DNA of 25,358 nucleotides from Coemansia sp. RSA 1804 (Eukaryota > Kickxellomycota > Kickxellomycetes > Kickxellales > Kickxellaceae), in assembly GCA_027578815.1 (NCBI GenBank), contig JANBTH010000221.1:1-25358 (forward strand), given 5' to 3'. The position numbers and the translations under genes are program-made. How positions within the stretch are numbered: the first letter of the stretch is position 1; each line of letters opens with the position of its first letter. The notes below the pieces were generated by a model. That model searched no databases, had not been told where the DNA came from, and was given only the letters and a program-made list of their open reading frames with translations. Of the stretch, positions 18,601-25,269 are shown piece by piece.

Positions 18601-21111
18601 CTGATGCATCCGACTATCAGCGCACTGGCGCAGTCGGAGCCGGTGTGGGCGGATCTCAACGGCGGGTTCCAGTTCATTGCCGACCTCAACGACGCGACGG
18701 CACGGCTGCGTGCTGGCATCCGCGAGTCGAGCGACATCAAGAAGGCAGTTGCCGCAGACTCGTCGCTTGACTTTAAGGCGGTTGCTGGAGCGAAGAACGA
18801 GAGCATGCACAAGCGCAAGGTCATTAAGCCGCGCGCCAACCACCGGTTCCCGTTCCCAGAGGTCAGCTCGTATGAGAAGCTGGAGAGTCTGCGTCAGCTG
18901 CAAGGTATGGTCAACCTGGACAAGGTCGTGGTTGTGACCGGATATGGTGAGGTCAATCCGTTTGGTAACGCCGAGACGCGTTGGGAGATGGAGGCATTTG
19001 GCGAGTTCTCGCTGGAGGGCTGCATTGAGCTGGCGTGGGTCATGGGCTACATCAAGCACTTTAGCGGAAGACTGAAGAACAAGCAGCTGTACTCGGGATG
19101 GGTTGACGCAGCGTCGGGTGATCCAGTGGATGACAAGGACATCAAGGCGCGGTACGAGAAGCAGATCCTGGAGCACACTGGCATCCGCCTGATCGAGGCG
19201 GAGCTGCTGGACGGATACGACCCGCACCGCAAGCCGATGATGCGCGAGCTGCAGATCGAGCACGACATGGAGCCGTTTGAGGCGTCGGCTGATGAGGCAG
19301 CAGCGTTCAAGCGGCGCAATGGCGACAAGGTGGACGTTTGGGAGCGTGCGCCTGGAGAGTGGGCGGTGCGGTTCCTGCGCGGTGCCACGCTGATGGTGCC
19401 AAAGGCGCTTCGTTTCGACCGTCTTGTGGCTGCCCAGCGGCCGGCTGGATGGGACGCCCAGCGCTTTGGTGTGCCAAAGGAGATTGTCGACCAGGTCGAT
19501 CCGATTACTTGCTTTGTGCTGGTTGCAACCGTCGAGGCGCTGGTGCGGTCGGGTATCACCGATCCGTACGAGTTCTACCGCTATGTGCATGTGAGCGAGG
19601 TGGGTAACTCGATGGGCTCTGGCGTGGGCGGCCTGATGTCGAACAAGCTGATGTATCGCGAGCGCTACTTTGACAAGGACGTGCAGAACGATGTGCTGCA
19701 GGAGACCTTCATCAACACGATGGCGGCCTGGGTTAATCTGCTGATGCTGTCGGCGTCGGGTCCCATCAAGGCGACTGTTGGTGCGTGTGCAACGGCGGTG
19801 CTGTCGATTGATGTGGCCATCGACACTATCCAGGCCGGCAAGGCCAAGATCATGCTGTGCGGTGGTTTCGACTACTTCCAGGAGGACAGCTCGTACGAGT
19901 TTGCGCAGATGAAGGCCACCAGCAACTCTGTGGAAGAGTTTGCGCGTGGTCGCACCCCGGCCGAGATGTCGCGTCCGTGCACGAGCACTCGCAGCGGATT
20001 CATGGAAGGCGAGGGCGCCGGCGTCATGACTGTGATGTCGGCTGCCACTGCGCTGGAGATCGGCGTGCCTGTCTACGGTGTGCTGGCAATGTGCGGCACC
20101 GCCACCGACAAGGAGGGTCGCTCGGTGCCTGCGCCTGGCCAGGGTATTCTGACGTCGGCGCGCGAGGTGCCTGGTGCTGCGCCATCTCCGCTGCTGGACT
20201 TTGCGTACCGCAAGCGCCAGCTGGACCAGCGTCGCGCTGCCATTGACGCTTGGCGCCAGAGCGAGCTGGATCTTCTGCGCCAGGAGACCGAGGCCGGAGC
20301 CGCGCTGCCATGCGACTCCGATACGTTTGTGCGCGAGCGCACCGAGTTCGTCGAGAAGGAGGCGCGCAGACAGCTGGGCGAGGCCATTGACACCTGGGGC
20401 AACGACTTCTGGCGGCGCGACCCGCGTATTGCGCCGCTGCGTGGTGCGCTGGCTGTCTGGGGTCTGACCATCGACGACATCGGCGTGGCATCTTTCCACG
20501 GCACGTCCACCAAGGCCAACGACAAGAACGAGTCGCAGGTGCTGGAGCGCCAGTTCAAGCACCTTGGCCGCACTGTCGGAAACGCGTGTCCTGCCGTGTG
20601 CCAGAAGTGGCTGACCGGCCATCCGAAGGGCGCAGCGGCCGCCTGGATGCTCAACGGTGTGCTGCAGATCCTGCGCACCGGTATCATCCCCGGCAACCGC
20701 AACGCCGACAACATTGCTGCTGAGCTCGAGCAGTTCGAGTACATTATGTATCCGTCGCGCTCGATCCAGACCGACGGTGTCAAGGCCGGTCTGCTCAAGT
20801 CGTTTGGTTTCGGCCAGGTTGGCGGCGAGATCCTTGTGCTGCATCCCGACTTTATGCTGGCCACGCTGACCCGCGACCAGCTCGCTGTCTATGCTGCCAA
20901 GGTCAAGGCCCGTGAGGCAAAGTCGTACCGCTACTGGCATAACTCGCTCACCGGCGTCCATCCGTTTGTCCAAGTCAAGGACGCCCCGCCATACACGGAC
21001 GCGCAGGAGGCCCTTGTCTACCTCAACCCGCTTGCACGCGCCGAGTACGACGCTGCGACCAACAAGTATGTCTTTAAGCGTGTTGACCAGACCGAGGCTG
21101 CCAAGTACTGA
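9685..21111 (+). CDS. FAS: Fused beta-alpha type I fatty acid synthase lacking the PPT domain
   Basis: Cytosolic fungal type I fatty acid synthase in one 3808-residue chain; makes palmitoyl/stearoyl-CoA from acetyl- and malonyl-CoA with NADPH. Domains match yeast Fas1 followed by Fas2: AT (GHSQG S275, H429), FMN enoyl reductase (about 575-1130; GAGVP 684-687, H744), hot-dog dehydratase (DHNPIH 1578-1583), malonyl/palmitoyl transferase (GHSLGE S1828, H2000), beta/alpha junction (about 2065-2083), Ala/Pro linker (2165-2215), ACP (GGKST, carrier S2254), ketoreductase (Y2904, K2908) and ketosynthase (C3368, H3605, H3646). All catalytic residues are intact. The chain ends 23 residues after NPLAR, just past the ketosynthase, so the roughly 110-residue phosphopantetheinyl transferase that ends yeast Fas2 is absent, and nothing like it follows the stop. 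Only one ACP is seen. ATG 9685 (context CAACCATGA) is the first in-frame ATG and fits the Fas1 N-terminus. Strong codon bias suggests high expression. No intron. Confidence 0.97.
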   Translation: MTVHQQAKSAADALRPLNIKYSTTEITVLIGNELWAAAEQMREQFHGSAWAAGAPSDAESNDVEPVELAARFLKLCVTQMTAAQSEGQPWTGLVRVLLKHFRDTFLRGNDVHAASEALSLGARKAVINAYYSAQVALDDHAAVSSALLTSAQNGSASLFAVFGGQGNVEEYFDETQEVFDTYEPLVRDFAERMSAALKRAANTPQAQTACPKGLDIIGWLASPEARPDLQYLLSVPISLPIVGFTQLLHLLVLCKVTGRTPREVASLFKGATGHSQGIITSVVLASMTDYESLYSLSEKALGMLFSIGMHSQLAQPHTTTNPAILEDSLENSEGTPGPMLSISRLRQSDVEKHIEATNRHLPADRQIALSLINGPRSFVVTGPSQSLYGLNLSLRKLKAPAGLDQNRVPFSQRKLQFSTRFLPIAAPFHSEYLSAAPEAAMRDILANDWTLDAADLHITVYGGDDGSDLSQEKDLTRKLVDSLCVLPVDWPRATAVDGITHVVDFGPGGVSGIGGLTNRNKEGTGVRVVLAGALESSNNDLSAKTALFDTRVSSVVFSQDWKRDFAPRLVRTESDGKIHIDTPMSRLLGKPPVMVAGMTPSTISDVFVSAVMRAGYHIELSGGGHFSEPMLRDKVDKILKSVDPGLGVSINSIYINPFLWNIQYPAMQGMRREGIPMEGLCIGAGVPSYEVTNEIIASIRAVGFRHIGLKPSSVSTIRLVIKIAQANPDFPILLQWTGGRAGGHHSFEDFHQPILETYGAVRAQKNIVLVAGSGFGGADDTLPYLTGEWSKRFDCAPMPFDGCLFGSRVMVAQEGSASDSVKAAIVAAPGIDDSEWEKTYKGPAGGIVTVLSELGEPIHKIATRGVMFWKEMDDTVFSLPRDKRLPALLAKKEYIINRLNADFQKPWFGKKADGSNADLEEMTYAEVANRLLEVLYIKHQSRWIDVTMRNLVGDYLLRMEERFISSESAATLQSFNQINEPFAQVKAILDQYPESYTQLLASEDIQFFINLCMRPGQKPVPFIPLMDKDFHIWFKKDSLWQAEDVDAVADQDVGRVCILQGPVAVRYSTKANEPVKEILDNIYNGQIASLLERYYSGDESKVPVVGYIGNAPAVHPALPHVHTEVSATERIYTLPKNKAQLPETEAWLEVLAGSEQTWLRAFLTTPIVVQNYKYESNITQRVLRPRAGQIVKVALDESGRPTGVEITDESGYKALDFALDGDGVIHFNMHSSPRGAVCTLELLFRYQASMPFAPIHEVMEGRNERIKRFYAQVWFENSSDGESVISVADPEFEFVHNNEKICKEDIRQFCLVVGNQSDRYVEHTDGVVYAPMDFAGRACWPMTCKTILPKIVDGDVLNLVHMSNGFRILDGAEPLRAGDVVESKAKIVEVTNEETGKRSRIKGYVYRDGKPIVEVTTSFFYRGAFSDFANTYRNVDERPSRITLQSTKDIAVLKSKEWFVPLEAASGHELHPGAILEFRLSSQYRFKARTVYSNIKTSGKVMMQVSTKEYVHIADVSYECGESYGNPVVEYLKRHGQPIEDSYYFENGGYSVMPRGNEFSSITHSPGTNSAYSNISNDHNPIHTNPYFADYADLPGTITHGMWTSASSRKFVETFAADNHPERVKAYEVEFVGMVLPNDQLETKLLHVGMKDGRKLIKVTTFNQHGDKVLEGMAEVEQPITGYTFTGQGSQETGMGMELYAQSEVARQLWDRADKHMLDTYGISILDIVRNNPKERTVYFGGDKGANIRNNYCSLTYETVDSEGNSKVLRLFPDIVEDSPFYTFKSPNGLLQATQFTQPALMLFELSSYADMRAKSLIQKNAPFAGHSLGEYGALSAIGEVLAVTAVVEVGFYRGMTMQRAVERDSLNRSQYSMMAVNPARVGKSFSQEALEFVISSIRHQAKGLLEIVNHNVENWQYVVAGELRLLDTLTNVLNFIFSQKIDVSKLITEMPLEDVQEQLGKIIDGALVKADEKQTRDGFIHLERGQSTIPLLGIDVPFHSSFLLSGVGPFRNFLLKKLRVNDLNYSLLKHLYIPNLTAKPFEVTKTYFEDVHELTGSARIARALKSWDEAMLSDPAEVQRLSHVLLIELLAYQFASPVRWIETQDQLFKVYGIERFIEFGPSPTLCGMAQRTLKFKYEAYDDAIAHRRSTLCYSKNEKELYYNHDPEPEAGVEAEEAPAAASATPTPAAPVAAAAAPVAAAAAAAPSGSGAAIDDVPVKVIDIIHTIVCQKLKKSLDEVPVSKSIKELVGGKSTLQNEILGDLQKEFGNDVPEKSEETPLNELAESITSFNGALGKHSSSQVARLISGKMPGGFAQSAARGYLQTKYGLGPQRQDGLLLVALTNEPVARLGSEADAKAWLDTIAQLYAKKAGITYSSGGAGAAGGAGGAAVAVINSEAFDKAQREQNRMVTQQLEVLARYLGIDLRKGERSFEASKVENGLLQTEVDLWMEEHGEFYASGIKPSFDARKARHFDSYWNWARQDALILYYEILFGRLTEVDREITSQCIRLMNRANPALMKYMAYHIAKTDETKGETYKLAREYAQMLYENCEVALTHPPVYKDVGFPTGPQTKVAANGDIDYAEVQRPEERKLLDYVRTMQAGGELTKFSSRQRVEQNLAKIYRIIKQQNAMKKDSKLAIQGLYTDVLRALRMSPKIMEESGARRIFSRSRMSLAPEGAPQATAAPSAESVAAPKETIPFLHLKRKAPTGEWEFNSKLTGMYLDVLAEMCNNGQTYENKNVLMTGCGKDSIGAEVLKGLLSGGAKVVVTTSRYNRDNMLYYQNIYQQFGSRGASLIVVPFNQGSLQDVKNLVEFIYDDSPRTENLGWDLDYVIPFAAIPVQGREITDIDSRAELAHRIMMTNLMRLLGEIKTHKAQRGYETRPAQVILPLSPNHGLFGSDGLYSESKIALETLFNRWYSESWSAYLTVTGTVIGWTRGTGLMNVNNIVAEGIEKLGVRTFSTQEMAFNIMGLMHPTISALAQSEPVWADLNGGFQFIADLNDATARLRAGIRESSDIKKAVAADSSLDFKAVAGAKNESMHKRKVIKPRANHRFPFPEVSSYEKLESLRQLQGMVNLDKVVVVTGYGEVNPFGNAETRWEMEAFGEFSLEGCIELAWVMGYIKHFSGRLKNKQLYSGWVDAASGDPVDDKDIKARYEKQILEHTGIRLIEAELLDGYDPHRKPMMRELQIEHDMEPFEASADEAAAFKRRNGDKVDVWERAPGEWAVRFLRGATLMVPKALRFDRLVAAQRPAGWDAQRFGVPKEIVDQVDPITCFVLVATVEALVRSGITDPYEFYRYVHVSEVGNSMGSGVGGLMSNKLMYRERYFDKDVQNDVLQETFINTMAAWVNLLMLSASGPIKATVGACATAVLSIDVAIDTIQAGKAKIMLCGGFDYFQEDSSYEFAQMKATSNSVEEFARGRTPAEMSRPCTSTRSGFMEGEGAGVMTVMSAATALEIGVPVYGVLAMCGTATDKEGRSVPAPGQGILTSAREVPGAAPSPLLDFAYRKRQLDQRRAAIDAWRQSELDLLRQETEAGAALPCDSDTFVRERTEFVEKEARRQLGEAIDTWGNDFWRRDPRIAPLRGALAVWGLTIDDIGVASFHGTSTKANDKNESQVLERQFKHLGRTVGNACPAVCQKWLTGHPKGAAAAWMLNGVLQILRTGIIPGNRNADNIAAELEQFEYIMYPSRSIQTDGVKAGLLKSFGFGQVGGEILVLHPDFMLATLTRDQLAVYAAKVKAREAKSYRYWHNSLTGVHPFVQVKDAPPYTDAQEALVYLNPLARAEYDAATNKYVFKRVDQTEAAKY

Positions 21112-21212
21112 GCGCAACATGTGTGTGCGTGTTTAATTTCTTTCTTTCTTTCTCTTTCTAACAACCCTGTTTGCTCTTTTAGAAATACAATTAACTCTGA
21201 TTTTTGGAGAGT

Positions 21213-21218
21213 AATAAA
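21213..21218 (+). terminator. Polyadenylation signal AATAAA of FAS
   Basis: AATAAA 102 bases after the FAS stop, in an A/T-rich stretch. It lies only 41 bases before the stop of the convergent F-box-like gene, so the two 3' ends are likely to overlap. Confidence 0.5.
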
Positions 21219-21258
21219 TCCTCAGATAATAAAAAATTATGTTGCTGGATTGGTTATA

Positions 21259-22956
21259 TTATCGGTCATATCGGTCTGTTATCCGGAAAAGACGCCGTAC
21301 TTTGTCAATATGTCTGTCGTTCTGTCCGCTTGCAGTAAACTCTTCGATCCCTCTCACATAAAAACTTTTGTATGTCGGTGGAATGTATGCCAAAGTAAAG
21401 TCGGTACATAGAATGGCAAATGCTAGTGCTGTTTCTGCTGGAGAGTATACATCCGCATCGTATTCTTCTATAAACTCCCAGCTTCTAAAACGGCGGCTTA
21501 TTGGATAGCTGTTTTTGTAGATATCGTTAATAAATTTGCTGAACCGCTTGCTATTAGACCCAAAACTAATACATCCAGGATAACACCTGAGCGTTGTCAT
21601 GTTGGGCAAAAGCTTTATAAGCGTAATAAGCTCACGTACCGTGCCACCGTGTCCAGAAAATTCTAGTATCTGAATGTTCTCTAGGTACCGGGATTCTGCC
21701 AAGATCCTGTTGACGTCGTGTGTCCTTGCATTATACAGCGATAAGCTGATCGTTGCTGGAGTGATGAGGCTTGCTCCAAGTTTTGTAAATAAGGCATCAT
21801 TTTCAGCTTCACCAGCATTATTAAAGTTGCGAACAGATACATGGCTCAGCCGACTGTACTTGCCATTATCAAACGTCTTGTATCTCTGTAATATGTCTAT
21901 CATACCGGCGCTAGTTCTAATATCCAAATACTCCAGGGTGCTGCTGTTGCCTCGGAATAGCGCGTCGTCATCAAATATACACTTTGAGTCCCATTGAAGG
22001 AATTGCAAAGCCGGAAACAAGACTACGTTTTTGCTCACTCTAAAAATTTTTCTTCGAGTAAGTTCTCCGCTATTATTAAATGCAAGCCTTCGTAGTCTTG
22101 GATAAACAACTGGCTTGTCTTCTTCGTCAAAAATAAAATATTCGACGGTTGACAACAGAGAGTCGGTGTAATACAACGATTCCAAAGTGGATGCTGACTT
22201 TCTGATAATGTGGGCAAAAACATCATTTTCGTCCATTAGCTTGTACTCCACTTGTGTAAGCCCTATGATATTTTGCGCGGGCATATTGTCGGACAGTAGT
22301 TTTGGATTTTCCCTGGTTGGAGTAAACAACTTTAAGATTTCGAATATTATGGACAGCAAACCATCCGCCTTCCAAGGATAATCAGATGACAGCTCAAGTT
22401 CTTGTCTTTCAAAAGTAAAGCCAGAGAGAGTAACTCTTTGAAGTTTTGGCATTGCCATCAGTATGTGCTGAATTAGAAGGCAAAACATCTCTCTCTCGGT
22501 GCCACTGTTCCTGTCACACGTTTGGGGATCAACCTCAGAAATATCAACAAACAGATGACGTGCTAAAGGAAAAATAAGGTTTTCTGACCATGGTAATGAA
22601 AAATGTCTGAAATCGCTCTCATTTGGTAAATATGATTTATATGCAGAATACACATTAATGCGTCCAACGTAGCTGATGTAATCCCTATACACGCTGATAT
22701 CATCCGGTAAGCGGGGATACTCTTGCTTGCATGATCCATCCTCGATAAATACGTTAATATCAGCTTCACTAAGTAGGTGCTTGAGAGCAAGCTCGCGCCA
22801 ATAGCTGTTAACGCGGTAGAATACGGACCATACAAGCACTCGTTTTCTTTGCAAGTCCAGAATATCACCCCGCTCTAGTCTTGAATAAATGCAGTAGCAT
22901 GCGATCCTTTCGGCTATGTGTAGTGGAAGGGTCTGGAAAGCAGAAGGGGTGGTGAT
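21259..22956 (-). CDS. F-box-like protein of an expanded family, no ATG start found
   Basis: A single open frame from 22986 down to TAA at 21259-21261 on the minus strand. The N-terminus reads PSAFQTLPLHIAERIACYCIYSR when continued, like an F-box helix, and is followed by a region with scattered LRR-like lines (FPALQFLQW, STLEYLDIR) but no regular repeat. This resembles a multicopy family I associate with Coemansia-type genomes; F-box proteins choose substrates for SCF ubiquitin ligases, but no substrate can be named. No ATG lies between the upstream stop (22987-22989) and the F-box; the first internal ATG comes far inside the protein. The start given (ATC at 22956) is where an initiator would be expected from family layout. 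TTCCAG ending at 22933 could be a splice acceptor from an unseen exon. The gene is clearly more AT-rich than its neighbours. Function unproven; possible recent pseudogene. Confidence 0.6.
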   Translation of the reverse strand: MTTPSAFQTLPLHIAERIACYCIYSRLERGDILDLQRKRVLVWSVFYRVNSYWRELALKHLLSEADINVFIEDGSCKQEYPRLPDDISVYRDYISYVGRINVYSAYKSYLPNESDFRHFSLPWSENLIFPLARHLFVDISEVDPQTCDRNSGTEREMFCLLIQHILMAMPKLQRVTLSGFTFERQELELSSDYPWKADGLLSIIFEILKLFTPTRENPKLLSDNMPAQNIIGLTQVEYKLMDENDVFAHIIRKSASTLESLYYTDSLLSTVEYFIFDEEDKPVVYPRLRRLAFNNSGELTRRKIFRVSKNVVLFPALQFLQWDSKCIFDDDALFRGNSSTLEYLDIRTSAGMIDILQRYKTFDNGKYSRLSHVSVRNFNNAGEAENDALFTKLGASLITPATISLSLYNARTHDVNRILAESRYLENIQILEFSGHGGTVRELITLIKLLPNMTTLRCYPGCISFGSNSKRFSKFINDIYKNSYPISRRFRSWEFIEEYDADVYSPAETALAFAILCTDFTLAYIPPTYKSFYVRGIEEFTASGQNDRHIDKVRRLFRITDRYDR

Positions 22957-22989
22957 GATTATAGAGAGAAAGGAAAATATTTGAATCTA

Positions 22990-23295
22990 AAGAGGAATAA
23001 ATATTATTAAAAATGAAACGAGAGAGAAGACGGGGATGAAGAAGAAAGACAGCAGCTTTATTGGTTTATCTGTTTTTACATATCAAATGCATATAGTTTT
23101 TTAAATGATTTGCTACGCTGATCAAGATGATCAAAATCATTATTATGAGTGAATATATGGGCTATTGTCTCTGACCAACAACCGCAATTGTTATATCTTT
23201 TTGAGGGTATTTATAAGTGAAGAATGAAAATGTGGTAAATAAATAGAAAGCTAGAAAAAACGTTGGTTGGCATATTCAATCGCTGTGCGACGGTG
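22990..23295. other. Intergenic spacer between two minus-strand genes
   Basis: AT-rich stretch of 306 bases that should hold the promoter of the F-box-like gene and the 3' end of the GH16 gene. On the minus strand it is strongly pyrimidine-rich just before the F-box frame. Two TGATCA palindromes lie within 20 bases near 23120. No gene seen. Confidence 0.6.
23057..23062 (-). terminator. Candidate polyadenylation signal of the GH16 gene
   Basis: TTTATT on the plus strand gives AATAAA on the minus strand, 233 bases after the GH16 stop codon and before the F-box-like gene begins. Position and orientation fit, but other A/T-rich signals are nearby. Confidence 0.3.
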
Positions 23296-24231
23296 TTAGA
23301 CGGCAGGTGGCGTGTAAGTGGTCTCGTTGCCCTTAAAGTGGCAGCTGACGCTCACAGACTTTACGGCCATGACAAACGGAGCTGCGCCCCAGTTAATAGC
23401 GCCGCCAGCCCAGTCGGCGGTGCCCTTTTCGCCTGATCCACCGTCCCAGACGGAGAAGCTGACAAAGGACTCCGACTCGGGGTACTTGTACACGCCACTT
23501 GCGCTGTCCCAGGTGTCCTGTCTGCGGACGGTGCGGAAGTTGTTGCCGTCGGCAACCCACTGGATATAGTCAGGCGTCCAGACAATCTGATACGTGATGT
23601 CTTTGGCTGTGGTGTCGGCCATCGGCTGCGACTTGACCATCTTGGTGTAGTCGAGCTCGTTGTGCCAGTAGTAGTTGGACTGCACGGTGGTGCGGTCGCT
23701 GCCGACAAACTCAAAGTCGATTTCGTCGCCAATATCGTCGTTCCTGATGATAAACGACGACACCACGCCGCCGCTTGTGCTGGCCGACCGTAGCACGGCA
23801 GTCACTGTGCCGAACTGGATTGCTCGTGTGCCTACGACCACTGCACCAAAGCCCTTTTGGTCCGCCTGTTTCGCCAGCGTAAGCTCCACGCGGTTGTTGG
23901 CCAGCTTGGCGTTTGATGGCTCAAACCGGGACACGTACTGGATTACGGCTGGATCGCCGTGGTAATCGGCTACTTGCGCAAACGATCCCGGGGTGTGCCC
24001 GAAATCTATATTGTGATCAACGCAGTGCGGTGTGGCCCAGCAACTCTTCTCCGTCAGTGAGTTTGCTGCCTCGCAACTAAATGGCCCGCAGTACAGCGCA
24101 TTCTTGTTGCACGCCCCCTTGTAGCAGCACGGTGTGTCCTTGCCACATACGTGGTCTCCGCATTGGCCTCCAACTGCACTGCCGACAAACGTTAGGAGCA
24201 GTGTAATCAACGAGATGCTCAATGTTTTCAT
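23296..24231 (-). CDS. Secreted GH16 glycosidase, Crh-type cell-wall transglycosylase
   Basis: Predicted secreted family GH16 enzyme like yeast Crh1/Utr2, which link chitin to beta-glucan in the cell wall. The 311 residues start with a signal peptide (hydrophobic to about 21), then a Cys-rich module (24-70; nine Cys, CG..CG..PCC..YCG pattern) that resembles a chitin-binding (CBM18-like) domain, then the GH16 fold. The catalytic ExDxE motif is DEIDFEF with nucleophile E170, D172 and acid/base E174. TADWAGG (271-277), followed by INWG, matches the conserved acceptor-side region of Crh proteins. One N-glycosylation sequon (NET, 302). There is no hydrophobic C-terminal GPI-attachment tail, so the protein should be released or held in the wall by its Cys-rich module. 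Start ATG at 24231 sits directly before the signal peptide. A beta-glucanase of GH16 is the main alternative. Confidence 0.9.
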   Translation of the reverse strand: MKTLSISLITLLLTFVGSAVGGQCGDHVCGKDTPCCYKGACNKNALYCGPFSCEAANSLTEKSCWATPHCVDHNIDFGHTPGSFAQVADYHGDPAVIQYVSRFEPSNAKLANNRVELTLAKQADQKGFGAVVVGTRAIQFGTVTAVLRSASTSGGVVSSFIIRNDDIGDEIDFEFVGSDRTTVQSNYYWHNELDYTKMVKSQPMADTTAKDITYQIVWTPDYIQWVADGNNFRTVRRQDTWDSASGVYKYPESESFVSFSVWDGGSGEKGTADWAGGAINWGAAPFVMAVKSVSVSCHFKGNETTYTPPAV

Positions 24232-25269
24232 TTTCGTTTGCTTTTGTGGTTGGTCTGAGGAATAAAATGCGATAGTGTGAAATACTCGAAAAAAAGAAAG
24301 TGAAAATATTTGAAAATATCTCTAGGAAGGGAATATTGCGTACATCTAGTATCCTATTTATTTTAAATTTCCCTCTAGCCTGTTCTTTTTCTTATTTCAT
24401 TCGGTTTCTTGTACATTTACTGCAAATACAGAAAATATAACAACAATCAATGTTTTATTGTTCATGGCCATAAATCCATTGTTTACTTTACTCTCTCGTT
24501 CTGTGTTTTCTTTCCAATGTTGTTTATTCTACCTTTTCAGTCCAAGATAAAAATAACAGCAAAAACAACAAGCCATTTCTCTTTTATCTATCTAAACCGT
24601 CATTCCATGAATAGGCCAAACACAATGCCTCTCCTCTCTCAGTCTCTCTCACTACATATTGGTAAACCATCTCATGAACCCGGTTTCTCTTTTCTGCCAT
24701 TGTTTGCTTAAATTATTTTAAAAAAGAACCAATGACCAAATATGGAGGAAAGGGGAAAAGATAGAAAGTAATTTCAGTAAAAACAAAATCATTGTGAAAA
24801 CCCAGACTGGTTTGTTTTTGTTGTTACTAGTTTTTCGTGAAATGACGATATTGATGATGGCAAAGCTTCTCTGCTTTCATTGTTTTGGTTCGACTTCTTT
24901 TTAGGAGCAAAAGTAGTGGCGTATCGTCCTGGTTTCAATACTTTCTAAACTCTTGGCATTACAAGCCATTTCAATCTCATTCCCCCCTTTCCTGCGTTCA
25001 TTTTACCTGCCTTTATCGACTTTTCCACTTGAAGAATCAGTTGTTGGCTTAGCCATACGACAAGGAAAAATATTTATATGCTTTAGTAAAAAAGGACAAA
25101 ATGTCAAGTAAAAGAAACAAAAGTAGTGGTAGTGGGTGACGAAAGAATATGTCTGTAAATTCTGCTTTGGATGCTTTCTTTCGTTGGATGTACATTGGGA
25201 GAGAAAAAGAAGCCAAATAGGGGCCACCTTTTTCATTCTATTTCTTCAAGGTTCTTCCAAGAAAGAAGC
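24232..25269. other. Intergenic region between GH16 and the right-edge gene
   Basis: About 1 kb of AT-rich sequence that should hold the GH16 promoter and the 3' untranslated region of the minus-strand gene at the right edge. Open frames here (24409-24711 plus, 25003-25236 minus) are short, low-complexity and show no domain. A pyrimidine-rich CTCTCC/TCTCTC stretch lies around 24630-24650. GGTTCGACTTC near 24887 looks like a tRNA T-loop, but no tRNA arms fit around it. Confidence 0.6.

Noticed and set aside
22863..22872. ATCACCCCGC, close to the animal sterol regulatory element.
   Set aside because: It lies inside the coding region of the F-box-like gene, differs from the consensus by one base, and is far from any lipid gene promoter.
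24880..24900. GGTTCGACTTC resembling a tRNA T-loop.
   Set aside because: The flanks do not pair into a T-stem, and no D or anticodon arm precedes it.
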